From NCBI RefSeq assembly GCF_963678635.1, contig NC_087068.1, forward strand, positions 18,727,872-18,791,871: a DNA stretch of 64,000 nt, in the 5' to 3' direction. The notes under the pieces were generated by a model. That model searched no databases. It was not told where the DNA came from and saw nothing but the letters and a program-made list of their open reading frames with translations. Shown in pieces: positions 21,567 to 33,922 of the stretch (the first letter of the stretch is position 1; each line of letters starts with the position of its first letter). This DNA is from Symsagittifera roscoffensis. Taxonomy: Eukaryota; Xenacoelomorpha; Acoela; Convolutidae. Both the position numbers and the translations under genes were made by a program.

Positions 21567-22752
21567 TATTACTAATAGCAATCTAGCTTCAAGGTATCAT
21601 GGAGCTCTAGCGTAGAGGTAGGGAAGTCGACCAGCAACAAAATAAGAGGGTTCGAACCTGGGCAGAGAACTGAAGTTTTTAATGAACTTTTTCGTATTCT
21701 AGTTAAAATGCGTCCGCTCTATAAATTGAAGCGTGTTAGTTGGTAAAATGCTTTTTTTTTCAAATTGACTGGTACTGTTAATGCGTCATAATTGGCTTGC
21801 GTCACGAAGCAATTATGTAGACTCATGATTGAAGTGCGTCACTTAAGAAATTTTGTAGACTCAAAGTTTTACTCATAGTTTTTCCCAGTAGCTCGACCCA
21901 AGCAGTACGAAAATTATTTTTTAAACAAAAAAAAATGAACAAAAACTTTTCTAGCTGTGGAAGCAATTTTTTAAATATATCTTTGACAAGCGTCTGGGTG
22001 TGTATGCGTGAACCGCTTGTTACTCTCTTCCTTCAAACAGCTTTGATATTTTCGCTGATAACAATTGGTTCAAAATGAAAGCAGTTTCATCAGAAATTTA
22101 ATTTTATAACCCTTATTTATAGTCCCCGGAATAGAAAACACATTTTTGGTGAAATAGTTTTTCAGTTTATTTCATGAAATGGATTTTTATAGTCCTGGAA
22201 AAACATAACACATATTTGGTGAAATGACAGTAAACAAGAAAAGTCGAATTGTAAACTTATTTAGATTTCATTTTCTACAATGTTTGTTGTTATCAAACCA
22301 CTTATAAAAAATGTAAATTGAAATTGTTTGTCAAGACCGAGCAGAGATGTTAATGACTTTTATTTGTAAAACAAAGGCAGTATACGGAAAAAAGTGAAAA
22401 ATTGTTACCAAACACAATAATGAGTAAGATAATTGTACGTTCTATCACATATTTTCCATTCATTGGGCCCCCTTTTAACACTTACACTCCACCCATTTTA
22501 TTTTGAGTTAGATTTAGTTTTTATTTACCAATCCAGTCGACGCAAATACGATTGATCCAGTCATGAAAACAATATGACAGCAATCATAGGAAAAAAGGGA
22601 ACTAAAACTAGAGAGAGCATCGTGGACACAAAGCTCTACACATGTATGCTTGTAACTGACCTGACCTAAATAAAAAATTCTTCACTTGAAACACTGACTG
22701 AAAGTTAACGTTCGTGATAATTTTTTTTTATTACAACAGAACTTTCTGGCTC
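21567..22752 (+). mobile_element. 1.2-kb insertion present only in unit 2
   Basis: Flanking sequences are contiguous in unit 1 near 17728-17740 and are split here by about 1.19 kb. The inserted piece opens with a tRNA-like pol III promoter (21598-21672) and includes two near-direct repeats at about 22118-22160 and 22186-22228 ('tttatagtcc' followed about 20 bp later by 'ttggtgaaat'). It ends in a T-rich stretch before 'ctggctcaccctaattc'. No long open frame. This may be one composite SINE-bearing insertion, or conversely a deletion in unit 1. No clear target-site duplication was found. Confidence 0.5.
21598..21672 (+). repeat. tRNA-derived SINE head (A and B boxes)
   Basis: TAGCGTAGAGG at 21608-21618 fits the pol III A box (TRGYNNANNNG), and GGTTCGAACCT at 21649-21659 fits the B box. 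The separation is about 30 bp, as in tRNA genes. The implied acceptor and anticodon stems do not pair properly, so this is a tRNA-derived SINE head or a tRNA pseudogene rather than a working tRNA. Confidence 0.65.
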
Positions 22753-23207
22753 ACCCTAATTCTAATGTAAGTATAGAGAAGCTTCGACCGAGTAAAAATT
22801 GTGCTAACTTGCAATTTCAATTGCGGGGACAGGCATTGCAATTTTTTCTAAATTCACCACAATTTCACTGAATTTCATATGATTATTCAAATTTTTTGGT
22901 TGACTTAAAAAATGTGTCCAAATTCATTTTAAGGTTAAGCTTCGAACGCAAGTAAAACCAGTGTAATTTCACCCAACACCCTTGCTGCTGTGTCTACAGA
23001 CACCGCTCTTAGAGGCAATGGTAGACCGCGTTGCACGCAAAAACGTAGCAAATGACGAGCGTCATAAAATCGCAATGCAACACCTTGATTAGCTTTTTAT
23101 TTGCGTCTTTCGGCGAGCGATGCCTTTTTGGTTTACATTAAAACGATAGGAGCAACTGAATACTCTAGCAAAAAACTTATGCACGCTCTACATTCATTTA
23201 CTTGCAG

Positions 23208-23298
23208 GTCGATATTGCAAAAGATGGTTTGAGTGATATACCACCCGACATGACAGATAACCTTAAAAAATCTCAGTAAACTTAGTAAAACACAAAAG
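23208..23298 (+). pseudogene. Exon 7 duplicate, frame broken
   Basis: Same splice sites and length (91 nt) as exon 7, but a shorter A-run after 'gataacctt' (6 instead of 8 A) shifts the frame, giving an early stop (TAA) four codons later at 23277. A compensating length difference near the 3' end restores total size. If both copies were spliced in, the message would terminate here; skipping this copy keeps exon 7 functional. A homopolymer sequencing error is possible. Confidence 0.6.
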
Positions 23299-23385
23299 GT
23301 ATGCAAAATGTTAAGCGTGTTGAAGCGCTTACGAAACAGTTTGTTATGATTATTCTAGAGTGAAACACTTCTCACTTACATTCAG

Positions 23386-23497
23386 GCGGCTACAGAAGAC
23401 AAAAAACTCTGATACTCAAAAAATTTGTTGGGGCAGGCAAAAACAACGCCAGGGGCAATTTTTCTCTAAGTTTACGTGGTCCTGGCGCAATTGGGGA
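23386..23497 (+). CDS. Exon 8 duplicate, apparently intact
   Basis: It is identical to exon 8 apart from one base (GGA to GGG, Gly unchanged) and has the same acceptor 'acttacattcag' and the same weak donor. Spliced from exon 7 at 18183, it would yield the same protein as the first copy, so the two are interchangeable alternatives if the 5-kb span is skipped. A longer overlapping open frame (23360-23725) is in another phase and does not connect to an upstream exon. Confidence 0.4.
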
Positions 23498-25324
23498 GTA
23501 GACAAAGATCATGAGGCCGGAGGAAATACAAATGGTCCGTCCTCAAGCTTATTGTCCTCAACCACTCAAAACCCTCACCTAACTTGCAAACAAAATGTCC
23601 CGCAACAAGAACAAAATTCTTCCAATCAAAACTGGACCTCAAAATTAACATATGTGTTCGTGATTTTTTCAGACTCTACATATTGTTTCGGTTGTCGTAT
23701 AATCGGACGTATGAAAACACTCTGAAAACGTATACAACGTCAACTCAGCAAAAGCTTGGTCAGTAACCTTTCCTACGCAACCAAGCCTAGAAAGGAGTAG
23801 AGCCACGTGACACACAGAAAAGTGCACAGAAACATCTAAATCACATATTTAGAAAACGGGCCTTGTTGGCTTAATGGTGTTCTCCCGAACGATTCTAATT
23901 TGTATTTATAAATTTTTATAAATAACTTTGTAACTAGATATCGTTTGGAAACAATTTATTATGATTATTATTATATTAATTTTTTTTTGTTTAATAATTA
24001 TAAAAACACTAGAATATGAGCAATCATCTTAAAAGATGAAAAAGTTTTATGCTACAAGCCAAACACCGCGCAACCTTTTTACAAGATTCGAATCTGTTTT
24101 TGATTGTGGTGCTTGCTTACACGCTATATTTCAGACTTTTTCTGAAAAATTGATGTAAATTAGTAATCAATGTTTTAATTACAGTCATTTTACTCATGTC
24201 AATTTTGCCTCTGAAGAACCAGTTAAGGTATAACTTGAAGCTAAATTGAAGATCAAAATAAGATCTTTTGAAATTGGAGAAATATTCTTTTTGTTGCAAA
24301 AAAAAATAAATTTTAGCATTTTGGGTATCTTTGTCTTTGTCGACGTTTATTTTTTATTTGTTTACTAAAAAAACCAATTGGTTATTTTCAAATAAACGAA
24401 AATAAAACCTAACAACTGTTAATTTTTGAAGGAAAACTAGAAATAGAAATGAAAGTCGAAGAATGTAGATGGGCTTGTATATTCTTTTGTACAATTGTAC
24501 AAAAAAGCAGGGTTATGCGTTATGTCTTGATGTCAGCATTCTGAACACCAGCCAATCATAAACTTTAACCTGCTAAATGCACAAACAGAACCAATCACAG
24601 GCTTAAATGACGCTGCAAAATCCTTTTTTTTTCAGCTGTACTAGTGTCTGCTCAAAGGTTCTCGTCTTTGTTTCCACTTCTTAAGTTAGTTTAGAATTTT
24701 GAAATCTTGCTTTGCTTGTTTTAATAAAACACAAACTGTTTGACAAAAGCAAAAAGTGTATGAAAATGCATAGGATTGAATTTTCTTAATTTTTTTTCAA
24801 GACGCTATGAAAATAGTTTTTTTATTGCAAAATTTTTAAATATCTCAAAACCTATTCTACCATTTTTTTTAAAAAGCTGTTAAAGGAAAAGCTGCTTAAT
24901 ATACTGCGTGCCTGCATACTCCCCTAGTGTCATTTACTTGAGCCTCCGCCTTCAGCCTTCGACACATAGTTTTTTTTTTCTCAAAAAAAACTTCCAAATC
25001 TTAGAATGTGGATTGAATAGAGTTATCAGTTAGTGAGAAACTCTCCTGCATTACTGATCACTCACAAAAATTTTTACACAAAGAGTAATTGCCCTTGGAT
25101 AAATCAAGAAAAATGATTTTTGACCAATTTTTTAACTATTAATTTTTGCTCAAAATCTACTATCCCTACTATCTTAGATTTGGAGTTCAATCCAAAAAAG
25201 ATTCTGGGAAAATCTTTGGCATGCGCAAATACGCCTAATTTGTTTTGGCATAAAAAGTTATGGCCCTCTGAAAAGTCAAACTTTGATTTGTGGTCCTTTT
25301 TTTTGAAAGCTTATTACTTTTCTC

Positions 25325-25925
25325 GGATCACTTGAGCAATCTCCCCCCCCCCCCCCCGTAATGACCAATTGAGCTATCTCCTCCCAGCAACAACGAAAAA
25401 ACTCTACAAAAAGACGTCAGCAAACGCAATTACAAGGATGATGGGTTTACAGCACGCAATCAATTGACCAACTAAAGTTTATTTTTTATGAGTATCGAAA
25501 AAAAAAATTTTTTAACCGAAATTTATGAAAAAAAAACTTTGTTTTTGCAAAATTTTGTTTTGGCGACCATAGCCTCATCGAGGAAAACAGTTTACCAGAG
25601 TTGGTGCTCTAGTCTTGTATCTGAATAGCGAAAACGGTTCTCCGCAGCACCTTAATATTGTACGCAAAAGTTTTCTGTCATTTTAAGAAAGAAAAAAAGT
25701 CGCTTTTTATGCCTGTTTTATTGATTCTTTTTTCTATCTGAATAAAACTTTTGAGCTTTAATATTGTAAATTTTGGCTTTCCACAGTCGTTAGAAAATTT
25801 GTTTTATGATTTCATGTCATTCAAACTATTTTCAAGTGGTTATAAACATGTCTCAAGTACCTATTGATCTATCCCCCCCCCACGCGAGATTGGGTGGGGA
25901 GATTGCTCAATTGATCCCTTTTCTC
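25325..25925. repeat. Family B element with both termini
   Basis: The left terminus 'ggatcacttgagcaatctcc' (25325) with a C-run of about 15 is mirrored by 'ggggagattgctcaattgat' followed by cc at about 25899-25918. The interior of about 550 bp has no coding frame. The termini resemble those of the family B elements at 3195 and 59838. Confidence 0.6.
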
Positions 25926-26268
25926 GATAACTATCCTGCCAAAACTGGTATCCAGGGTCAATTTGAAACCACAGTTTAATTTGTTAGTAAAGTTTTTCCT
26001 TTATAAATGGGTACGCTAATTGCCATCAAAAAAGTCAAAGTTTTGAAATTTTGACTCTGTTTTGGACTCTTTTATACATTTCTCAAACACTACCCTGCAA
26101 ATTCCCTGATTAAGTGGTCCAACTAAGCATCCCGGTTTTCTAATTTGGTCCAATCAAGCATCCCGGTTTTGCTTATTTTCTCTGCTGAAGTAGCTTCTAC
26201 ATAATTTCGGCAGAAAGAATTTTGGATTTCGGAAAGTGAATTTTTTGAACTACTATATTAAACTTGAG

Positions 26269-26488
26269 ATGACAGTTGCTCAATCAAAAGAACCGGTTGC
26301 GAGAGTTTTTTCTACAGAAGCTCTTCGTTTTCGATTCGGAGAGTTTGAACACGGAAACTTGGTCAAATAATCGAGCCGAGCGATATAAGGAGGATTACTT
26401 GTTTCCTTGTTGGAACTTGACGGTTGCTTTGGGCTTGATAATTTGTTTTAGTATACCGATTTTGACATGGATATTATCGTTGAGATGA
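26269..26488 (+). other. Unassigned coding-like stretch with a hydrophobic segment
   Basis: Two overlapping frames are open here. One starts at ATG 26269 and ends after 33 codons (polar, FSTEALRFRFGEFEHGNLVK). The other runs to 26488 and ends in a probable membrane segment (LTVALGLIICFSIPILTW). GC content is slightly above the background. No homologue recognised and no convincing splice sites; it may be a remnant or chance. Confidence 0.15.
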
Positions 26489-27101
26489 ATTTATGACATC
26501 CTGAAATGTGACATTCAGTCTTTTAGTAGCCATGTGACAACTGGATTAAGCCTTGTCAATTCTAGACTGCGCGTATCTTATAATGAATGCGAAGATATGA
26601 GTTCTGAGAACATTTCCCTCTGTCTTTTGATAATATTGATCATTATTTATTATCGACTGACATCGTCTTACATATTTAACCTTGATTTTCAAAGCCCCAG
26701 CCACCGCATTTTCAAAGGAAAATTCTTTTTGTTCATATTTGACCCGTTTGTTTAGAAGTTTGTGTTCCTAATTTTGGCAAAATTTCCCTTTAATTTTTCT
26801 AGAATAATGACATGGCCGGATAAATAATTGGTTTCCTAGTCCAGAAAAGTGTATCTACCAAATTGGGAATCTTTCACGTCAATAATTTATGTCATTTGAA
26901 TGTTTTATGGCGGAATAACAGAGAGCTGCTCAAATAGCTGACTGGCATTTTTGCGGAATGGTTATTTTCTAAAGCAATTACTTATTTTTAGACAACAATT
27001 TTGCCAAGGAGTGTTGTGTTGCACTTTTCAATACTGACATTATCACTTGAATTATTTCTGACATTTTAACAGAAAAAAAATCCCGCGTCTTAGAATTCAA
27101 A

Positions 27102-27186
27102 ATCTTATAAGAATCTTAAAAGAAAACAAATTAAGATGTAAGATTATCTTCAGAAAATATATTAAGATATAAGATTCTTATAAGAT
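27102..27186. repeat. Perfect 17-bp inverted repeat in AT-rich DNA
   Basis: ATCTTATAAGAATCTTA at 27102-27118 is the exact reverse complement of 27170-27186. The 51-bp spacer contains further 'taagatataag'-type half copies, so the block may extrude as a cruciform. Confidence 0.7.
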
Positions 27187-28140
27187 ATCGAATTGCACTA
27201 TTACTCGCAAAAACATCTATTTTTAAATCATCATTTTACTATACGCTCAGTTGGACTGTTTTTCATTGCTTCAATTGATGTTAAATTATAGCAGCAATTT
27301 GATTATTCTTAAACTAATCAGGCCTGTATTATTCAAGTTCTATTATTTCCTTTATTAAAAAGGGATCACATTGGAACCTCAGGGTTAAAAATAACATGTA
27401 TTTAAAGATGAACATATTTGGAGGGCGGAGGTTATTTTGCCGAATACTGTCCCGGAGAAAAGTGCGGATTTTTCCATCGTTCAAAATAAACCTATCAAGA
27501 AGATCTTGCCCAGACGATTTTTGGCCATCTTTCAAGGTCTTCCGTGTAGATTCAAAGGCATGAAAGGAATATTTAATACTGAGCGTCCCTAAATCCCTAA
27601 TTTTTTTGATAAAATTTGTCCGAAAAATGGCATAATAGCCCTGGCATAAATGGCATTTGAGCTAACTTGAGCTACATAATTGATATGAGCGGGCGATATG
27701 GCCCATTTTAAAAAAAAACTGTCTTGTTTGTTTTTTAATTTTTTTTCTCATTTTTTAAAATTTTTTCTCTTGTTTGTTTCAGAATGAAGTCATCAAGCGA
27801 TTTTTCCCTCTATTCCCCAATATTTGATTTTAAATTTTGGAAAACTGATATAACTTGTGTTGATGCGCTGAAATTTCTCATGGTGAAATATTAATTACTT
27901 TATGAACATATTGAGATAGATAATTGCAGCACTTAAAGCAATTTTGAAAAAAAAACAGTTCAAAATTGAGTGGTAGTGGAAAAAATGCGTTGCTTCGGCA
28001 ATGTGAACTGTTCTCAAAATGATGTGCATCGTTTTGATGTGAAATTGAATTTAACCCTTTTTAAGCAACCAATTTATGGTAGAAGATTTGATTGAATTGA
28101 GCTGAATTGACTGGGAATTGCGCAATTATTCTCATTTCAG

Positions 28141-28225
28141 CCCAACAAGAGCTAGTTCTACTCCGAGGGCATTTACTCCCGTTATTCCTGTTAATCAGCA
28201 ATCCATTCACACCTTCAGGCCTTAA
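28141..28225 (+). CDS. Exon 9: Ser/Thr/Pro linker exon ending in a stop
   Basis: The strong acceptor 'attctcatttcag' ends at 28140. The block starts in phase 2, matching the proposed end of exon 8. The frame reads PTRASSTPRAFTPVIPVNQQ, continues SIHTFRP, and then meets TAA at 28223. The composition is linker-like and the GC content is above the flanks. No good donor precedes the stop; 'gttatt' at 28181 and 'gttaat' at 28190 are weak. If the stop is used, the zinc-finger product ends here at roughly 500 residues from exon 1, without C2 domains, like the short Noc2-type effectors. No AATAAA was found soon after it. Confidence 0.45.
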
Positions 28226-31200
28226 TTTGTTATGTTAACATCCTTCGCTTTCCTCAAATTGATCTGTAACTAGTAAACAGAAAAGTCGAATGGTTACTGC
28301 TGCAGTTTAAAATTTTGCTTACTGACTTTGAAGTTTCAGCACCGGGCTAATATCAAACGCTTAATTTTTCGAGGAATATTGATTCATTTTCCTTTTAAAT
28401 TCAGCCCCTACCCCTTATTTTCATTTCTTATTTTTTGTCTGTTTTAAATATCCATGGTCATTTCAGAAGTCAAAACTTTTCAACCCTAGAGAAAATGCTA
28501 CCTTTTTTTGTCTAATACTGTCTTGTTTTAATTTCTCTCGTTCTTTAATGAAAATTAATCTCCATTTTTCTACAAAATTTTTGGATCATGTTCGAAAGTA
28601 ATCTTTTCTGAAGAATTTTGTTTCAACCGTTTGTGGGACAATTATTCGATTTGGTTTTTTCATCAAAGTTTAATTAAAACAAAAACACAACCACAAAGGT
28701 CGATACCCATATCATGTTAAAGCTCTTTCATTCTTGATTTAAACATCATTCTTAGTTTGACTTTCTGAAGAAATGGTTAAATTTTTAAGTTTTTTAGACT
28801 AATTTAAAAATAAGTTGGTGAATTAACTCTCCCCCAGTTTCGCCAATAGAGACTAAAATGAAGCAATCATACATTAACTGAACTGTTGATAACTAGAATA
28901 ATTAGATGGGAAATTTCCGTGTTACTTAAACCTTTTTTTCATCTGATAAAAAATTTCGATGTATTTTTTCTGTATCTCCGTACAACTAACTCATAATCTA
29001 TGAGGCGATTTTTCGGGATGATTTTTTTGCTGCAAGAAAGTGTATTCAAAATTGCCTGTTGTTTAATAGTAAATCAAGTGGGTAACTAATATTTACGAGA
29101 TGTGATAACGAGTCCCATCTCCCACTTTTTTTGGTCTTTCTCTTACATTTTGTTCATTTTCAGAGCTTTTCCAGACTTTTGCAGACTTTTTAGACTGTTT
29201 TTTATACTTTTGTGTTTGTGAAGTGTAGCTTTGCGTCTATGTTAAACTTTGCTTGATTGTTGTTTGAGAAACAATTGTGGTATTTTCTGTGATGGTATAC
29301 TCTTTGACTAGTTTCTCCTTTTTTTCTGTTCACTGTTGAAATGAAATCTTGTTAGTTTCTCATAGACTTCAGGTTTTTATGCAAATTTTTGAGCCATCGT
29401 TGAGAAAATTACATGGGCTGATGTACTCTACATTTACTCCCAATCTCTCTAGTCTAACCCCTTTTCAAGTTTTGCAGACAGAATAAATTTGCTGTATTTT
29501 TTCTGTAATTGTTACTCTGCTCTAATTGCAAGTTCAGCAGAACCCCGTATTTTCGATTAAGACAAGGCATCTTTAGCAGATTTTTTCTTTAGTTTTTTTT
29601 CTGTTTGTTTTCGGTTTTTTTTTAAAATTTTGCCTCAGAAATAATTTGAATAAATAAATTAAATATTTCATTTTTACATTTTTTCTGTATTTTTGATGCA
29701 ATTATGCCGTTTTTTGACAATTGGCGTCTAGCGATATTTCGCTTCAATAATATTAAACGAAAAATTTGAGTTATATATCGTAGAAGGTTCATTAATATAA
29801 AAAACCTTCAATAAATTTTCTGTCAACCAAAAAATTCAGCATCTGATTTCCATAACCGAAAATTTTCAGGTCATACAATTCCATAAAATTCCAAAGGCTC
29901 AGAAAATTATTTGAAATTTTTTATGATCAACATTTTTCCTTGCATTAAACTTTCAAGACTAAAATTTTTTCCATAAAATCAAAAGATTTTTCTTGCGTTT
30001 TGCGTGAAATCCGAAAATAAAACCACCAGGGTCTTCTCAATTAAGAAAACCTATTAGTTAAAAGCGTTTTTTTAAAAGAGAAACTGCATACGGAGATTCG
30101 ATATCTACATTATTGCGTGATATTTCACTCAGAATTATAATTAAAAGCTTAAACTTTTAATAGACTAGCGATTCGATGTTGGGGCATGTTTTTTTGACAA
30201 TTCAAAGTTTTGATGGTCATTTCTGATTTTTTCTTAGTGAAAAATTGATTCGAAAATACGATATAGATAAAAAATTAACAATTACTGCATGTGTTTTATT
30301 ATCGAAAATTGTTTGTTAGAGGAAAGAAGCAAGTTTGCGACTAAAAAAATGTCCCTCAATTTTTAAATGTTCTTGGAACAGTTTGTTGTAGCCATATAAA
30401 AAAATATTGTTACATATTTTCCAGTCGCTGAAATTGATTGGTTAGCTTTTTTTCCATAGAAATTATGTATGGAATTTTATCAGCATTACTTTTCGTGAAG
30501 AGAATTGAATGAACATTTTTCGTATGATGAGGTCAACCCCGATGTTCTGAATTTGTACCTGCCAAGGCAGGGCTGTTTGTTTTTTTAATATCCACAACTA
30601 ACTCTTAGTAATGCTCTTTTTTATTTGTACAGCATATTTGCTTTTCATGTTGTCAGATTTTGAACTGGAACTCAATTTTTTTGTGACAACTTAAAAAATT
30701 TTAAAAAAAACGTGATTATTTATTTAATGAAATATTATTATTATTAAATAGTATCATATTATACAGACTGTTGCCTCTTACCTTAAAAAGATTGGCTTTA
30801 GTCTTGAACTTTGTTTTTATTCCAAGAAAATTGCAAGAAAAAAAAGAGAAAATAATGTATCGATTTATGTCAGGTCCATTCATTGTTTTTGTCCAACCCA
30901 TTAAAATAAATGCTTGAAAATACATTTTCAAAATCAAGAACTTTCAATCAGATCGACTCGTTTCTTTTTTCCATTGTTTTTTCTTTCATAGCTTCTATTA
31001 ACATTCAGGCTGTTTTACTTGGATGTCTCGTTGAGGAATCTGAACATCAATCGAGATCTATTATCCAGGGACTCAAGAATGAACTTTGTTCATATAATGG
31101 CAAATTTATTCAATTCTTTACCCCGCTTATATTATTATAAACGAACCGTTGGGGGTGAACTTTTCCTATAAGCTAAAATGATCTGAATTCCAAAAACGAA

Positions 31201-31351
31201 TTGGGGTTACGAAACATGGCATGTCGAACATCATATATTTGCCAAGAAAAAAAATCAAAAAATCCAAATTTAAAATTTAAAATCCGAATGTGACTGGAAG
31301 TAAGTATGGTGCAGGGTGATTTTTTTGTCGTGCGGTTTCAGATCATCTTCT

Positions 31352-31702
31352 ATGGCGTGCACAGAAATATTTCAAGGGGCGGTGTTTTTTTTAGGCCGAC
31401 CAATTTGATTTTCCGAGCTCTCCGATTCGAAAATACTATAAGGACCCTATTTTGTCAAAAATAAGGTTTTTGTCAAAAAATAGCGCGCGCTCCCCCGTCA
31501 AAGTTAGTTATATTGACGCCAAAGGCGCCTTTAAAAAAACTTTGAAGTTGGTCAGCCAAAAATTGATGTCGTAAAATTATACCAAAGGAACACCCTTTGA
31601 AAAAAAATTGGCAACCAGAATTGAGGGTAGGGGAAAAGAACCTGTCGCAACCCCCCCCCCTCCCCCACCCCTTACGCCCTCCTCTCGGCACGCTACTGGT
31701 CA
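31352..31702 (+). repeat. Family C-like element with GGCGTGC ends
   Basis: It opens 'ggcgtgcacagaaatatttc' and closes 'cggcacgctactggtc'; GGCGTGC/GCACGC form short inverted tips. Inside are family C landmarks: 'tttaggccgaccaatttgat', 'gcgcgctccccc', 'gacgccaaaggcgcc' and a C-rich stretch near 31650. The left boundary of the downstream 2.3-kb duplication falls inside it, at about 31593. Confidence 0.65.
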
Positions 31703-33922
31703 TCATAATAAAACTATGATCCCATGGTTCTATTAACGCAAGAGCGGCGAATTAATCAATTAATCAATCTTAGAAATAACTTCAGATTGAAATAAGGTGA
31801 TATAATTTTTATTTCAAATATTGTTTTAACAGACACAAAATATATCGCTCTGTATTTTTAATTGCGTGTGGGGTTTCAGTTTTAACGAAAATTCTTTTTT
31901 TTTGCCAGAAGCTACACCAGACCTATTAGAGGCATTTCAGGGCTTCGCTCGGATACATTCAGGGAACATGTTTTTCGGAACATTCATGGCTTCACCCGGA
32001 CGCAAAAAGTATTGTTCCTATTTAAAATTTGATTTTTTAGACGTACAATTTACTTCCTGGTAAATTTTTGATCTAAGAAAACTAGCTGAAATTTGCCAGT
32101 TGAAAGTTCTTAACAATTACCAAGATGTAATTTGAAGATTGATGCAGTGTGCTATTAAACATTGCATCGCTCATAGTGGGTCAGTTGTCATAGGTTCGGT
32201 GGGGATAATTGATTGCTTATATCTCCCTAATTCGGTCGCTCGCAAGCTTAATTCGCATTTCTCCAATATCGGTCCTTCCCTTTTCACCCATTTTGCCCCC
32301 AAATCATTAGACTTTTTGGGCTAATTCCAATTTTATTATCTTGTAACGAGGACGCCAGCCTCCATTTGTTATTGCTTGTTTTGTTTCCAAATATTATCCC
32401 TAATTTAGTTGACGCCGACTCTGTCAAAATTGGAATTTGGCTCAATTCGGTTACTATTGATGTTCATCTTTCTATTTTTACACTTTTTCCTTGCTGCGCC
32501 TCAAATCTGATATTTTTACGCTAAAAAAAATTGACTGCAATGAAAGTTTGGCTTTGAACTTTACTCACCACTGCATTGCTAAAATGTTTATTAATGACTC
32601 ATTCCAGCCCTCCAGCTCTAGTAAACACAGAGACCCATTAATTCGAAAAACTACGCCATTTTTGAATCTGGATAGAAACACACTTCTGTATGGATTATTG
32701 TAATGTTATCTACTGGCGAAACTAAATCTAGCAAAAAATATATAATTAAATCATTTCTGGTAAAATTCAGTTTCGCCTGTAGATTACAATAGATAACTGT
32801 GTTTGTAACTGTTTCTGGATCCTTATGTTCCTCAAAATTTCAACGCTTAAGTATTTTTAGAAAAAAATGGAGTTGTTCGACCCAAAAAAAAGGTCATGTA
32901 TCTAATTTTTTGGGTCAAACAACCCCAAATTGTTTCTTGAAATACTTTGAGCGCCAATACGTTTAATTTTTGAGCGGAAATATCAAAAACCAAATAGTGC
33001 AAATGGTGCAAAACAGAACCTAGAACCGCTTTGCAAGGCTCAAAAGGCGTTAGCAACAACTTTCAAGCAAAAGGCATGATTGTCCAAGAAGCTTTTTCAA
33101 TACGAGTTCAGGATAATTTTATAATTAAGGTCTTTTTTTAGATCAGGGTCAAATTTCTGAAAATTTGAGAAACAAAACATCGATTGATTTTTTTCATTGA
33201 AATTCTTATTGCAATTAGGTAAGCCTTTGGTTGCATGCTAACGGGAATATTTTCTGGGGATGCATTTACGATACTAAAACTTTGCCTTTTAAAAGCTCAA
33301 AATTTAAGAGACAAGGACAGTTTCACGAACTTTTTTACGAACTTAAAGACAGTTTTACGAACTTAAAAAAACCAACAATTAAATTAAAAATTTTGTAGTC
33401 TGGGTGCAAGTTGATGATGGTGAAGCTTAGAGTTGTTTTTAACATGCCAAAAAAATGACTCACAGAAGCTCGCGGGTTAGAAGATATGGAAAGTTTTATG
33501 AATATGAAAAAAAATTAAAAATTTAGAAAAATTGCTATATAAAATTTTTCAATTTAAAACTTTGTACCCTTTCTTGAATGCGTACGCAAATTTGTTCAAA
33601 GTAAGCGAGCTATTTTATTGATTATAGCAATCATAATTACAATAATCAAAGAAGATTATCATAGTAATAATCATAAAAATCAATAGTGTGTTGATTAAAA
33701 AAATATTGATAATCATATTAATACAAGAATAATACAAAAAATAGGCTTTCACCTGTATTAACAGGGTAAATTTTCCTTTTCGTGATAATCATTTTTTTAT
33801 CAAATTGCCTTGTTTGCTTTTGCATAAGAAAAGTTTCCTGATACGTTTTAAGCCCTTAGTGTTCACTCCAAGCTTTTTGAGTTTGATTAAAACCACTGTA
33901 AAACCTGCCGAAAGCATTCAGT
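31593..33922 (+). repeat. 2.3-kb tandem duplication, unit 1
   Basis: It starts at 'ccctttgaaaaa' inside the family C-like element and runs to 'gaaagcattcagt' at 33922, where the sequence switches back to 'ccctttgaaaaa'. The unit contains 'gggcttcgctcggatacatt' near 31942 and AT-rich sequence. Short frames (31866, 32139, 32847) occur in both units, but they are interrupted differently and show no domain. Confidence 0.85.

Larger units (their letters stand above)
20830..25853 (+). repeat. Large tandem duplication, unit 2 (with 1.2-kb insertion)
   Basis: The second copy of 17003-20829. It is collinear except for an extra segment at about 21567-22752 that the first unit lacks. Exon copies lie at 23208-23298 and 23386-23497. 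At its right end the unit continues directly into the right terminus of a family B element, which unit 1 lacks. This suggests unit 2 carries the original right flank and unit 1 the original left flank. Confidence 0.85.

Noticed and set aside
21598-21672. Functional tRNA gene
   Set aside because: The A and B boxes are good, but the acceptor and anticodon stems do not pair, so a SINE head or tRNA pseudogene is the better reading.
23360-23725. 121-codon open frame overlapping exon 8 duplicate
   Set aside because: Gln/Asn/Ser-rich and tempting, but its phase does not join exon 7. The only substitution inside exon 8 between duplicates is non-synonymous in this frame and silent in the chosen one.
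31866-32703. Possible genes in the 2.3-kb duplicated unit
   Set aside because: The frames differ between near-identical units (different stops and lengths), as expected for non-coding DNA.
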